DNA of 64,000 nt from Flagellimonas profundi (GCF_017313275.1 NZ_JAFLNM010000002.1:915256-979255), one strand, 5' to 3'; counted from the first letter of the stretch, positions 18,970 through 29,600 are shown. The notes: generated by a model from the letters alone, not told the origin. Made by a program: numbers and translations.

Positions 18970-20052
18970 ATGGGGGATAACCTTAAAAACTCAGGAACAT
19001 CCGAAATGGATGATGTCCAGCTTGTGACTGGTCAAATACGTAAATTGGTTATGTATATTGGAATTTTTTCAGCATTGATGATCGTAATTGCCTTTGGTAT
19101 TATGATGACGCGCTTCGGATTTAATTTTGGCAATGTCGACAAAGGGTTTGCCTCAATTCCGGATGGAGTGTACTACATGGATTACAATGTGGGCAACTTA
19201 CCTTTGACCGAAAAAAACATACTTGTAAAAAAAGGATTTGACATTTTCAGAAATACACCATTGCACATTGGTCCTAAACAAAAGGATTCAACACAGATAT
19301 ATGCGGGCAACAACCTTGCCTGTGCAAGTTGTCATTTAGATGGAGGGACCAAGCCCTATGCGGCACCGCTGATTGGAGTGGTCAAAAGATTTCCACAGTT
19401 TAGAGGACGTGAGAATAAAATCGGAACGATCCAGGAAAGAATCAATGGATGTATGGAGCGCAGTATGAACGGAAAAAAATTACCGGAAAACAGCGATGCC
19501 ATGGAAGCCATGGTGGCTTATATGGATTGGTTGGGCCGTGCTGCGCCATCAAATGGAAAAATAGAAGGACAAGGGTTTTTAAAAGTAGATCTCCCGGAAA
19601 GAGCGGTTGATTTGGCCCATGGGGAAAATGTATATGAAAAACATTGCGTAATCTGTCATGGCGCCGATGGGCAAGGCCAGCGTTTACCACAAAACGACTT
19701 ATATCTTTACCCACCACTCTGGGGAAACGATTCTTATAACAACGGAGCTGGTATGACACGTGTGATCACAGCTGCCCAATTTATCAAAGGAAACATGCCT
19801 TTTGGTGTCACCTTTGATAACCCTACACTTACCGATGAAGAGGCTTACGACGTAGCAGGCTACATCAACCAAAAATTAAGACCAACAAAGTCTAACAGAG
19901 AAAAAGACTTCCCCGACCTGGTTAAAAAACCAGTTTCTACCCCCTACGGTCCATATGCGGACCCATTCTCTCCCGAACAGCACCAATTAGGTCCGTTCCA
20001 ACCTATTATGGATTACTACCAAAAGGAACATCAACTGCGTAAAACCAAATAA
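18970..20052 (+). CDS. Membrane-anchored diheme cytochrome c of the TsdA (thiosulfate dehydrogenase) type
   Basis: 360 residues with one N-terminal membrane anchor (about 26-47) and two cytochrome c domains: CASCH (118-122) and CVICH (226-230). Between them GTIQERINGCMERSMNG places Cys161 39 residues after His122; TsdA enzymes use a Cys as axial ligand of the catalytic heme in this region. Met276 lies 46 residues after His230, where TsdA has the Met ligand of heme 2. TsdA joins two thiosulfates to tetrathionate, or runs in reverse, in the periplasm. The call is by motif spacing; other diheme functions remain possible. Six bases separate it from a Tat-exported DsrE-like gene and a third, Sec-exported DsrE-like gene follows, suggesting a sulfur operon. 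Confidence 0.75.
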   Translation: MGDNLKNSGTSEMDDVQLVTGQIRKLVMYIGIFSALMIVIAFGIMMTRFGFNFGNVDKGFASIPDGVYYMDYNVGNLPLTEKNILVKKGFDIFRNTPLHIGPKQKDSTQIYAGNNLACASCHLDGGTKPYAAPLIGVVKRFPQFRGRENKIGTIQERINGCMERSMNGKKLPENSDAMEAMVAYMDWLGRAAPSNGKIEGQGFLKVDLPERAVDLAHGENVYEKHCVICHGADGQGQRLPQNDLYLYPPLWGNDSYNNGAGMTRVITAAQFIKGNMPFGVTFDNPTLTDEEAYDVAGYINQKLRPTKSNREKDFPDLVKKPVSTPYGPYADPFSPEQHQLGPFQPIMDYYQKEHQLRKTK

Positions 20053-20058
20053 ACAAAC

Positions 20059-20748
20059 GTGACAATGAGAACAACAGAGACAACATCAAGACGAAATTTT
20101 ATGGGAGCTATGATGCTGGGTGCCACTGCATCCACATTATCGGCTTTCACAAATCCTGTATTCGCGGGAATGACCGATTTTACCGATTCAGAAATGAACG
20201 ATGCTGAATCTTGGATGAAAACAATCAAGGGAAAACACAGGGTGGTATACGATGGATCTTACCCACATCATGGGTTCCCAATAATTTGGAACTGGGCCTA
20301 CTATTTGTCCAACAACGAGATGGGCTCACCGGATGATGAAGTTACGGCAATGACCGTTTTAAGGCACGATGCCATACCATTTGCCCTTCATTCCGACCTT
20401 TGGAAAAAATATCCTTTGGGCGAAATGTTCCATGTAAAAACAGCCGATGGCGCTATATATGACAGAAATCCATATTACGAACCACAAGAAGGAGATTTTC
20501 CTATGCCGGTAATTCAAGGTATTAAGGATATGATGGGACGTGGAGCCATGTTCTGTGTTTGTAACCTTGCTTTGCAAGTATATAGCGGTGCAGCCGCCCA
20601 ACAAATGGGAAAAGATGCAGGTGAAGTCTATGAAGAATGGAAAGAAGCCGTATTGCCCGGAATCCAAATCGTGCCTTCTGGTGTATGGGCCTTGGGAAGA
20701 GCCCAAGAAGAAGGTTGCGGATACATTTTCGCGGGAAATACCATTTAA
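20059..20748 (+). CDS. Tat-exported DsrE-like protein
   Basis: 229 residues. The N-terminus has a twin-arginine signal (TTSRRNFMGAMMLG, hydrophobic to about 36). The rest shows the DsrE/TusD-like fold pattern: VVYDGSYPHHGFPIIWNW, VTAMTVLRHDAIPFAL, a Cys-containing strand GRGAMFCVCNLALQV (Cys about 163 and 165) and the terminal ILPSGVWALGRAQEEG-like helix (IQIVPSGVWALGRAQEEGCG). DsrE-family proteins handle protein-bound sulfane sulfur, usually in the cytoplasm; export of this one as a folded protein hints at a bound cofactor or partner. Only 6 bases from the TsdA-like cytochrome and 2 bases from the next gene. It is longer than simple DsrE proteins by about 60 residues in the middle. Exact function unknown. 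Confidence 0.7.
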   Translation: MTMRTTETTSRRNFMGAMMLGATASTLSAFTNPVFAGMTDFTDSEMNDAESWMKTIKGKHRVVYDGSYPHHGFPIIWNWAYYLSNNEMGSPDDEVTAMTVLRHDAIPFALHSDLWKKYPLGEMFHVKTADGAIYDRNPYYEPQEGDFPMPVIQGIKDMMGRGAMFCVCNLALQVYSGAAAQQMGKDAGEVYEEWKEAVLPGIQIVPSGVWALGRAQEEGCGYIFAGNTI

Positions 20749-20750
20749 AC

Positions 20751-21161
20751 ATGAAAAACCTCATCTTAAGTTTACTGTTATTGGTGTCAGGATTGACATT
20801 GGCACAGAGCGAACCCATCAAAGTAGTATTTGATGTAACCAGCAGTAATCCCGATGTGCATAGGACCGCTGCCAAACATTTAAGATTAATGGCGGAGGCT
20901 TATCCAGAATCGGAATTTGAACTGGTGGTCTACAGCGGAGCAATAAAAATGGTGGACAGAAAATCATCTGCTGCCGGGGAAACTTTGGAAGAAGTGGTTA
21001 AAAGGGATAATGTTTCCGTAGTAGTTTGTGCACAGACCATGAAAAGGCACAACATGGAAATGGGAGATCTTATTCCCGGAATAGGATCTGTCCCCGACGG
21101 TATTTTTGAAATTGTGAAGCTCCAAAAACAAGGATGGGGCTATATCAAGGAAGTGAATTGA
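20751..21161 (+). CDS. Sec-exported small DsrE-like protein
   Basis: 136 residues from the ATG that begins a clear signal peptide (MKNLILSLLLLVSGLTLAQ); longer in-frame starts lie inside the preceding gene. The mature part is a single DsrE-like domain: IKVVFDVTSSNPDVHRTAAK, FELVVYSGAIKMV, a conserved single Cys in VSVVVCAQTMKRHN (about 99) and the final VPDGIFEIVKLQKQGWGYI. The one Cys sits where DsrE proteins carry their persulfide-accepting or structural Cys. With the Tat-exported paralogue and the TsdA-like cytochrome it forms a three-gene unit (gap 2 bases). A periplasmic sulfur-carrier role is inferred, not shown. Confidence 0.75.
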   Translation: MKNLILSLLLLVSGLTLAQSEPIKVVFDVTSSNPDVHRTAAKHLRLMAEAYPESEFELVVYSGAIKMVDRKSSAAGETLEEVVKRDNVSVVVCAQTMKRHNMEMGDLIPGIGSVPDGIFEIVKLQKQGWGYIKEVN

Positions 21162-21205
21162 GAAGCATTTTTCAAATACTGATTTATATAGATTAACTTT
21201 AAGGC

Positions 21206-22126
21206 GTGAATGCCGAAGAACATACACAGTTGATAAAAACCGAGGCCAAGCGTCTCGGTTTTTTGTCATGTGGTATCTCCAAAGCCGAATTTTTGGAAGA
21301 GGAAGCTCCCCGTTTGGAAAAGTGGCTTAACCAAAACATGCATGGGGAAATGCAGTACATGGAAAACCATTTTGATAAGCGCCTGGATCCCACAAAATTG
21401 GTGGAAGGCTCAAAGTCGGTAATATCACTCTTGTTGAATTACTTCCCCTCTGAAGAACAAAACCAAGATTCCTATAAGATTTCCAAATACGCCTATGGAA
21501 TGGATTATCACTTTGTGATAAAGGACAAGCTCAAAAGCTTGCTCCATTTTATTCAAGAGGAAATCGGCGAGGTTCACGGAAGGGCTTTTGTGGACTCTGC
21601 CCCTGTGTTGGATAAGGCCTGGGCTGCGAAAAGTGGTCTGGGATGGATTGGGAAGCACAGTAATTTGCTTACCCAACAAGTGGGGTCCTATTACTTTATT
21701 GCGGAGCTGATCGTGGATCTGGAGCTGAAATATGATACTCCCGTTACAGACCACTGCGGTACATGTACGGCTTGTATCGATGCCTGTCCCACCGATGCCA
21801 TTGTGCAACCTTATGTGGTGGACGGCAGTAAATGTATTTCCTACCTTACCATAGAATTAAAAAATGAGATTCCATCTGAATTTGAAGGAAAATTGGACGA
21901 TTGGATGTTTGGCTGCGATGTTTGCCAGGATGTTTGTCCATGGAATCGATTTTCAAAACCTCACAAGGAACCCTTGTTCAATCCAAATCCAGAACTATTG
22001 TCATTTAGCAAAAAAGACTGGGAGGAAATCACAGAAGATGTCTTTAAGAAAATTTTCAAAAAGTCAGCGGTAAAACGAACAAAACTATCCGGTCTAAAAC
22101 GGAATATTGATTTTTTGAAAAAATAG
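21206..22126 (+). CDS. queG: Epoxyqueuosine reductase QueG
   Basis: 306 residues, starting with GTG at 21206; an upstream TAACTTTA (21194-21201) resembles a -7 element directly before it. N-terminal cobalamin-binding region ([27 protein letters not shown]), then two [4Fe-4S] motifs, [16 protein letters not shown] and [13 protein letters not shown]. QueG reduces epoxyqueuosine to queuosine in the tRNA wobble position using cobalamin and Fe-S clusters. It lacks the C-terminal HEAT-like extension of some longer homologues, as is common in Bacteroidota. Monocistronic in appearance, 44 bases after the DsrE-like gene. Confidence 0.95.
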   Translation: MNAEEHTQLIKTEAKRLGFLSCGISKAEFLEEEAPRLEKWLNQNMHGEMQYMENHFDKRLDPTKLVEGSKSVISLLLNYFPSEEQNQDSYKISKYAYGMDYHFVIKDKLKSLLHFIQEEIGEVHGRAFVDSAPVLDKAWAAKSGLGWIGKHSNLLTQQVGSYYFIAELIVDLELKYDTPVTDHCGTCTACIDACPTDAIVQPYVVDGSKCISYLTIELKNEIPSEFEGKLDDWMFGCDVCQDVCPWNRFSKPHKEPLFNPNPELLSFSKKDWEEITEDVFKKIFKKSAVKRTKLSGLKRNIDFLKK

Positions 22127-22256
22127 AGTGTGTCTTGTTTGCTCAAAACTGGTTTTATGGGTTTAGCTCAAAAAGAAAAAACACTATATTGAGCAATATT
22201 CTTGAGATATTCCTATTTTTCCAAGGATTATATTGATGACTAGCTAAACAGATAAG

Positions 22257-23582
22257 ATGATTAAAATCAAAAAACCCAAATTAAGCTTTTGGCAAATTTT
22301 TAATATGAATGTTGGATTCCTTGGGATTCAATATAGTTTTGGCCTACAACAAAGTGCCATAAACCCAATTTTTCTTTTTTTGGGTGCCAAGGAGGAGATA
22401 TTGCCCATCTTAAATATAGCAGGCCCCATAACCGGGTTGATAGTGCAGCCCATAATCGGTGCCATATCGGATAAAACTTGGTCTCCTCGTTGGGGAAGGC
22501 GAAAACCCTTCTTTTTGATTGGGGCGCTATTGGGAAGTTTATGTTTGTTTGCATTTCCCTTAAGTCCTGCTTTATGGTTTGCAGTAGGTTTGCTTTGGAT
22601 TTTGGATGTTGGGAACAACATGGCCATGGAACCCTACAGGGCATTTGTGGGCGATAAATTACCCGAGTCACAGTTCAGTATCGGATATCAGATGCAAAGT
22701 CTTTTTGTAGGCGCAGGTATCCTGTTGGCCAATGCCTCCATATTTTTGTTTCAGGACTGGTTCGGAGGTGGAAAGGAAATTGAAGGGACAGTTCCCAAAT
22801 GGTTATACTATTCCTTTTTTATAGGGTCTTTTCTTTCCATCGTCACCATTTTATGGTCGGTTCTAAAAACCCCTGAAATACCACCAACAGATGAAGAGTT
22901 GGCCGAGATCAACAAGCACAAGGCATTACCGTTTATGGAACGGTTTAAGGTACCTTTTGTGGAAATCATCCATGCGGTAAAGGAAATGCCAAAGTTCATG
23001 TGGAAGTTATCAGGAGTTTACCTGTTTCAGTGGTATGCCCTTTTTGTATACTGGCAATACATAACCCCCTTGTTCAGGGTGTCTTTGGGTTATGATACTT
23101 CCGAGGCAGCTGCCCAAGCTGCAAAAATGAGTACGACCTATAATATTGTCACTGCAGTAGTGGCATTGGTTTTGGTTCCATTGACCATGCGATTTGGAGG
23201 AAAAAAAATATATGCACTAAGTCTTTTCGGTACTGCAATAGCGCTATTTTCAATCCCATATATTCAAGATCCTGTTTATGTGTTGTTCCCCATGGTGCTT
23301 TTCGGAATCGGATGGGCAGCCATGATGGGAATACCGTACAGCATGGTCTCGAAAATCGTACCTCAAGAGAGAAGAGGCGTGTATATGGGAATATTGAATA
23401 TGATGATCGTAATTCCAATGGGAATCGAAACATTGACTTTTGGTCCCATCTTTAAAAACCTTCTTGGTGCCAACTCAGTGAATGCCATGTTGTTTGCAGC
23501 CGTATTTTTCGTTATTGCTGCTGTTTTGGCCATGCGTCTCAATGTATCAAAAGCGAAGGAAGAATATCCATTGGACGCTTGA
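22257..23582 (+). CDS. MFS sugar transporter of the GPH/SLC45 type
   Basis: 441 residues, twelve hydrophobic segments. Motifs typical of the SLC45-like maltose/sucrose branch are visible: NVGFLGIQYSFGLQQ in helix 1, PIIGAISDKTWSPRWGRRKP between helices 2 and 3, and MEPYRAFVGDKLP between helices 4 and 5. These proteins take up di- or oligosaccharides with protons. No glycosidase or phosphorylase gene lies beside it, so the substrate cannot be read from context. Flanked by queG and maeB on the same strand with gaps of 130 and 124 bases, probably its own unit. Confidence 0.85.
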   Translation: MIKIKKPKLSFWQIFNMNVGFLGIQYSFGLQQSAINPIFLFLGAKEEILPILNIAGPITGLIVQPIIGAISDKTWSPRWGRRKPFFLIGALLGSLCLFAFPLSPALWFAVGLLWILDVGNNMAMEPYRAFVGDKLPESQFSIGYQMQSLFVGAGILLANASIFLFQDWFGGGKEIEGTVPKWLYYSFFIGSFLSIVTILWSVLKTPEIPPTDEELAEINKHKALPFMERFKVPFVEIIHAVKEMPKFMWKLSGVYLFQWYALFVYWQYITPLFRVSLGYDTSEAAAQAAKMSTTYNIVTAVVALVLVPLTMRFGGKKIYALSLFGTAIALFSIPYIQDPVYVLFPMVLFGIGWAAMMGIPYSMVSKIVPQERRGVYMGILNMMIVIPMGIETLTFGPIFKNLLGANSVNAMLFAAVFFVIAAVLAMRLNVSKAKEEYPLDA

Positions 23583-23706
23583 TCAGTTTAACTGAGGTTA
23601 CATTGGGCGTAAACATTTTTGGTTTTTATTTTAGTAGAAATTGATTCTTCGGATTTTCCGATAAAAGCTTGGAATACCCTAACTTTACCAATTCATTTTC
23701 GACGAT

Positions 23707-26004
23707 ATGAGCAAGGAAAAGCAGAGGCGCGAAGCGTTACTATACCACGCAAAGCCACAACCAGGAAAAATAAAGATTGTACCAACAAAACCTTATTCTA
23801 CACAGAGGGATTTGGCATTGGCGTATTCTCCCGGGGTTGCGGAGCCCTGTCTGGAAATCGAAAAGAACAAGGACGATGTATATAAATACACTGCAAAAGG
23901 GAATATTGTCGCGGTAATTTCCAATGGAACAGCGGTTTTGGGCCTAGGTAACATTGGTCCGGAAGCTTCAAAGCCTGTGATGGAAGGAAAAAGCCTTTTG
24001 TTTAAGATTTTTGCTGATATCGATGGAATAGATGTGGAACTGGACACCACAGATGTTGATCGTTTTATTGAAACCGTTAAGACAATCGCTCCGACCTTTG
24101 GGGGAATCAATTTAGAGGACATTAAAGCTCCTGAAGCCTTTGAGATTGAACGTAGGTTAAAAGAAGAACTCGATATTCCCGTAATGCACGATGATCAGCA
24201 CGGGACCGCAATCATCTCTGCGGCTGCTTTGTTGAATGCACTGGAAATTGCAGATAAAAAAATCGAGGAGGTCAAAATTGTTGTGAGTGGCGCTGGGGCC
24301 GCTGCAGTTTCATGTACACGGCTCTATAAATCTTTTGGGGCCAAGGCCGAAAATATCGTTATGTTGGATAGCAAAGGTGTTATCCGTAGCGATCGGGACA
24401 ACCTTACTTCACAAAAGGAGGAATTTGCGACCGACAGAAAAATAGATACCTTGGAGGAAGCCATGAAAGATGCGGACGTGTTTATTGGGCTTTCCATTGC
24501 CAATATCGTATCTCCTGAAATGCTTAATTCCATGGCAGCGAAACCCATTGTGTTCGCCATGGCCAACCCTGATCCTGAAATTGAATATGATTTGGCCTGT
24601 AAAACAAGGAAGGACATTATTATGGCCACCGGTCGTTCCGATCACCCGAATCAGGTAAACAATGTGTTGGGCTTTCCATTTATTTTCAGGGGAGCATTGG
24701 ATGTAAGGGCAACAAAAATCAACGAGGAGATGAAAAAAGCTGCTGTAAGAGCTTTGGCCGATCTAACCCGTGAGCCCGTACCTGAACAAGTGAATATTGC
24801 TTACGATGCCACAAGGCTAACATTTGGCAGGAATTATATCATCCCAAAACCGTTTGACCCCCGCTTGATCACCAAGATACCGCCTGCTGTTGCTAAAGCG
24901 GCTATGGAAAGCGGTGTCGCTCGTTTGCCAATTCAAGACTGGGAGAAATATGAAGAAGAGCTTTACCAAAGGTCTGGAAACGATAACAAGGTTGTTAGAC
25001 TACTGCATAACAGGGCCAAAGTCAACCCAAAGCGAATTGTTTTTGCTGAAGCCGAGTTGCTGGACGTGATGAAAGCAGCACAAATCGTACACGATGAAGG
25101 TATTGCCATACCTATATTGTTGGGGAACAAAGCAATTATTGAGAGTTTAAAAAAGGAACTCGAATTTGATGCCGAAGTCCCCATCATTGACCCCCGTTCC
25201 GACGAATTTAAGGAGATGAGGACGGCCTATGCTTTAAAGTTATGGGAGCTTAGAAAAAGAAAAGGGGAAACAAAATACAGTGCAAGGGTGAACATGGGCA
25301 AGCGCAACTATTTTGGTGCAATGATGCTCAAAGAAGGGGATGCCGATGGAATGATATCCGGTTATTCCAGGGCTTACCCAAAAGTGCTAAGACCTGTATT
25401 TGAAGTGCTGGGAAGGGCCAAAAATGTTCAGAATGCCAGCACGGTAAATATTATGATCACGGATAGGGGGCCATTGTTTTTGGCAGATACTTCCATTAAC
25501 ATCGACCCCGATGCGGAGGAGCTTGCCGAGATTGCCCAAATGACGGCCAACGTTGCCAAAACCTTTGGTTTTAACCCGGTAATGGCCCTATTGTCCTATG
25601 CGAACTTTGGGTCGTCGGGCCATCCACATGCTAAAAAAGTACGGGAAGCGGTGAAGATTTTACATGAAAGAAACCCTGATTTGGTCGTTGATGGAGAAAT
25701 TCAGACAGACTTCGCTCTTGATCCAGAGATGAGCAATAAAAACTTCCCTTTTTCCAAAATTTCGGGTAAAAAGGTCAACACCTTGGTTTTTCCGAATCTG
25801 GAATCCGCCAATATCACTTATAAATTGTTGAAAGGCCTGAACAATGCTGATTCCATTGGGCCTATAATGGTCGGTCTTACCCGTGCGGCCCACATTTTAC
25901 AGTTGGGAGCCAGTGTGGACGAAATGGTGAATATGGCCGCAGTCGCCGTGATCGATGCCCAAGAACGAGAGAAAAGGAGAAAAGCAAAAATACAAGGGGA
26001 ATAA
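23707..26004 (+). CDS. maeB: NADP-dependent malic enzyme (malic domain fused to phosphotransacetylase-like domain)
   Basis: 765 residues. Residues about 1-420 form the malic enzyme (Tyr in TKPYSTQRDLALAYSPGVAEPC, EDIKAPEAFEIE metal site, VMHDDQHGTAI, nucleotide-binding VVSGAGAAAVSC). Residues about 430-765 are a phosphate acetyltransferase-like domain (RVNMGKRNYFGAMMLKEGDADGMISG), which in MaeB enzymes is regulatory (acetyl-CoA sensing) and not a transacetylase. Malate is decarboxylated to pyruvate with NADPH formation. Intact lengths of both parts. It precedes ruvA by 21 bases and may be co-transcribed with ruvA-sprA, an order seen in many Flavobacteriaceae. Confidence 0.96.
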   Translation: MSKEKQRREALLYHAKPQPGKIKIVPTKPYSTQRDLALAYSPGVAEPCLEIEKNKDDVYKYTAKGNIVAVISNGTAVLGLGNIGPEASKPVMEGKSLLFKIFADIDGIDVELDTTDVDRFIETVKTIAPTFGGINLEDIKAPEAFEIERRLKEELDIPVMHDDQHGTAIISAAALLNALEIADKKIEEVKIVVSGAGAAAVSCTRLYKSFGAKAENIVMLDSKGVIRSDRDNLTSQKEEFATDRKIDTLEEAMKDADVFIGLSIANIVSPEMLNSMAAKPIVFAMANPDPEIEYDLACKTRKDIIMATGRSDHPNQVNNVLGFPFIFRGALDVRATKINEEMKKAAVRALADLTREPVPEQVNIAYDATRLTFGRNYIIPKPFDPRLITKIPPAVAKAAMESGVARLPIQDWEKYEEELYQRSGNDNKVVRLLHNRAKVNPKRIVFAEAELLDVMKAAQIVHDEGIAIPILLGNKAIIESLKKELEFDAEVPIIDPRSDEFKEMRTAYALKLWELRKRKGETKYSARVNMGKRNYFGAMMLKEGDADGMISGYSRAYPKVLRPVFEVLGRAKNVQNASTVNIMITDRGPLFLADTSINIDPDAEELAEIAQMTANVAKTFGFNPVMALLSYANFGSSGHPHAKKVREAVKILHERNPDLVVDGEIQTDFALDPEMSNKNFPFSKISGKKVNTLVFPNLESANITYKLLKGLNNADSIGPIMVGLTRAAHILQLGASVDEMVNMAAVAVIDAQEREKRRKAKIQGE

Positions 26005-26025
26005 TCCCGACCAAACCAACTACAT

Positions 26026-26607
26026 ATGATTACCCATTTAAGAGGAAAATTGGTAGAAAAAAATCCAACTTATGCCATTGTGGAATGTAATGGGGTGGGT
26101 TATTTTCTAAATATATCACTGCACACGTTTTCCTTACTTCCAGATGAGGAAAGCATATTTATTTATACCGATTTATTGGTCAAAGAAGACTCCCATACCC
26201 TATTCGGATTTGCCGATCGGGCGGAGCGCGAAGTATTCCGTTTACTGATATCGGTTTCAGGGGTAGGAGCGAGCACGGCACGTACGATGTTGTCCTCTTT
26301 GTCCCCAACCGATGTTAGGGATGCCATAGCCAATGGCGATGTGCCTATAATCCAGTCTGTAAAAGGGATTGGGGCCAAAACGGCCCAGCGTGTAATCTTG
26401 GATCTTAAGGACAAGATTTTAAAAGTCTATGACATGGGCGAAGTTTCACAACAATCAAACAATACAAATAAAGAAGAAGCGTTATCTGCATTAGAGGTTC
26501 TTGGTTTTACCAGAAAGCAATCCGAAAAGGTGGTGGACAAGGTACTTTCCCAAGACACTTCGTTAAGCGTAGAGAACATTATTAAACAGGCGCTGAAAAA
26601 TTTGTAA
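26026..26607 (+). CDS. ruvA: Holliday junction DNA helicase subunit RuvA
   Basis: 193 residues, normal size. N-terminal OB-fold (MITHLRGKLVEKNPTYAIVE), two helix-hairpin-helix motifs (SVSGVGASTARTMLSSL and SVKGIGAKTAQRVILDLKDK) and the short C-terminal RuvB-binding domain (EALSALEVLGFTRKQSEKVV). RuvA tetramers hold the Holliday junction for RuvB. It begins 21 bases after maeB and is followed after 5 bases by sprA, so sprA is probably translated from the same message. Confidence 0.97.
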   Translation: MITHLRGKLVEKNPTYAIVECNGVGYFLNISLHTFSLLPDEESIFIYTDLLVKEDSHTLFGFADRAEREVFRLLISVSGVGASTARTMLSSLSPTDVRDAIANGDVPIIQSVKGIGAKTAQRVILDLKDKILKVYDMGEVSQQSNNTNKEEALSALEVLGFTRKQSEKVVDKVLSQDTSLSVENIIKQALKNL

Positions 26608-26612
26608 CAAGT

Positions 26613-29600
26613 TTGAAAAGAGGGGCAAAACCAATACTTAAACCAACTCGTTTTAAGTACATTTTCTTTGTTGTTTGTTTGCTGTCCATATCCAACCTAA
26701 TGGCTCAGGAAACCAACGAACAGGCTCAAGATTCCGTAAAAACAGGGATTGAGCTGGGTCGTCTCATCATGGAAAACCCCGATAGTATTGTTGCAAAATA
26801 TACCTACGACCCCAAGACCAATACATACGTTTATACAGAAAGCATAGGGGACTTCAATGTAAACTATCCTGTAATCCTCACCCCAGAACAATACTATGAT
26901 CTGGTAGAAAAGGAGCAGATGAAATCCTACTTTAAGCAAAAGGCAGATGCCTACGCTGGGAAAAAGGAAGGAAGTGAGGAAGCACGACGAAATCTTTTGC
27001 CCAATTTTTATGTGAACAGCAACTTTTTTGAGACCATTTTTGGCGGAAATACCATTGAGGTAATCCCGCAAGGGTCCGTGGCCATGGATTTGGGCGTGTT
27101 GTGGCAAAAAAATGACAACCCCGCGTTGTCGCCCAGGAACAGAACCAATCTTTCTTTTGATTTTGACCAGCGAATCAGTTTGAGTTTGCTGGGGAAAGTT
27201 GGCGAGCGTCTTCAGGTTACCGCGAATTATGATACCGAAGCTACTTTTGATTTCCAGAACTTGGTGAAGTTGGATTATACACCGACAGAAGACGATATCC
27301 TTCAAAAAATAGAAGTGGGTAATGTGAGCATGCCGCTCAATAGCTCCTTGATTACGGGTGCCCAGAGTTTATTTGGTGTAAAAACACAGCTTCAGTTTGG
27401 GAAAACCACGGTGACCGCGGTCTTTTCCGAGCAACGTTCGCAAAACAATACCGTAGTTGCCCAAGGGGGTGGTACCGTAAACGAGTTTTCCTTAACGGCT
27501 TTGGATTACGATGAGGACAGGCACTTTTTCTTGGCACATTATTTCCGTGATAATTATGATCGTGCACTTGAGTTCTATCCATTCATACAGACCAAGGTAC
27601 AGATTACCCGTTTGGAAGTTTGGGTAACCAACCGAAACCAACAAACACAAAACGTTAGGAACGTAGTGGCCATCCAGGATTTGGGTGAAGGTATTTCGGA
27701 TAATACCCGTATTGGTGTCAACAATGGCGACCCAGCTAATTTTTTTAATGCCCAAGCTGCTGCAACGGGACTGCCTCAGAACGGTGCCAATGCCTACGAC
27801 CCCAATCAAATTGGAAGCGGGGCGCTAACACAGTCCATTCGCGACATTGCAACGGTGGAATCCGGGTTCAATATTCCAGGATATAACGTAAATCAAGGTT
27901 TTGATTATGCTATTTTGGAGAACGCAAGAAAATTGGAGCCGGGGCGTGATTATGAGTTCGATTCCCAATTGGGATACATTTCTTTGAGCCAAAGTCTGAG
28001 CAATGACGAGGTATTGGGTGTTGCTTTCCAATACACCTATGACGGACAGGTGTTCCAAGTGGGAGAATTTGCCAATGGAGGGGTGGATGCCACAACTATT
28101 CCACCAAACTCCAACTTGATAGAGAACAATGCATTGGTTTTAAAGTTACTGAAGAGTAATATCACCAATGTCCAAGATCCTATTTGGGATCTGATGATGA
28201 AAAATATCTATTCCACGGGAGCTTATCAACTGAATCAAGAAGACTTTAAATTAAACATTTTATATTCCGATCCTACCCCAAGAAACTACATCACACCAGT
28301 GGATCCCAATGCAGGTTGGCCTACAGGATTACAGGATCAGATTTTATTGAGCGTATTTAATCTGGACAGGCTTAACACTTACAACGATGTACAGCCAGGA
28401 GGGGATGGATTTTTTGATTATGTAGAAGGGATTACCGTAGATTCCCAATCAGGGCGTATTATTTTCACCAAGGTGGAACCATTCGGGGAATATCTTTTCG
28501 AACGATTGGGTGGTGGCGTTTATGATGTGGACAACGACCAAGGGTACAATCCAAACCAGAGAAAGTATGTATTCCGTAACATGTACGCCAAAACCAAAGC
28601 TGCTTCGTTACAGGACGCCGAAAAAAACAGATTCCAGATAAAAGGACAGTATACCTCACAATCCAATAACGGTATCCCGATCGGTGCCTTTAATGTACCA
28701 CAGGGTTCGGTGACCGTGACCGCTGGTGGAAGACAGTTGCAAGAAGGTATTGACTATACGGTGAACTATCAGGCAGGTACGGTTCAGCTTCTCGACCCAA
28801 GTTTGGAAGCATCCAATACACCCATCAATATTTCTGTGGAGAACAATGCGGTCTTTGGCCAGCAGACCAGACGCTTTGCAGGGGTGAACGTAGAGCACAA
28901 GTTCAACGATAAGTTTGTTCTGGGGGGAACCTTGCTGAATTTGAACGAGCGACCGCTGACACAAAAATCAAATTACGGGATTGAGCCCGTCAACAATACC
29001 ATTTTTGGACTGAACGGAAATTTCAGTACCGAAATACCCTTCTTGACAAGATTGGCCAATAAGTTGCCAAATATCGATACTGACGTACCTTCCAACCTGT
29101 CCTTGCGTGGTGAAGTGGCCTTCTTGAGGCCTAATTCGCCCAAAAATGCAGACTTTAGGGGAGAAACCACCACCTATCTGGATGATTTTGAAGGCGCACA
29201 GGCATTGATTGATATACGATCATCATTGGGATGGACCTTGGCTAGTCCCCCTGTTGAATTTTTGAACGATAGAACTGGAATCGATGTCGGTTACGAACGT
29301 GCAAAAATGGCGTGGTACACCATCGACCCCATTTTTTACACTAATCAAAGACCTTCTGGAATGTCGGACAACGATATTTCTTTGAACTCCACCCGTAGGG
29401 TTTTTATTGATGAGGTATTTACCGAAACCGATATTGCCCAGGGACAAACGCAGGTTCAAAGTACCTTGGATATTGTTTATTATCCAAATGAGAAAGGACC
29501 GTACAATGCCAACCCAAGTTTTGAATCGGAAACGTCGGATAACAAGTGGGGTGGAATTATGAGGCCTTTGAGCAGTACCAACTTTGAGCAGTCCAACGTG

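Noticed and set aside
23619..23885. 88-codon frame overlapping the start of maeB
   Set aside because: It is in a different frame to the maeB start, which has full malic-enzyme motifs from its first residues.
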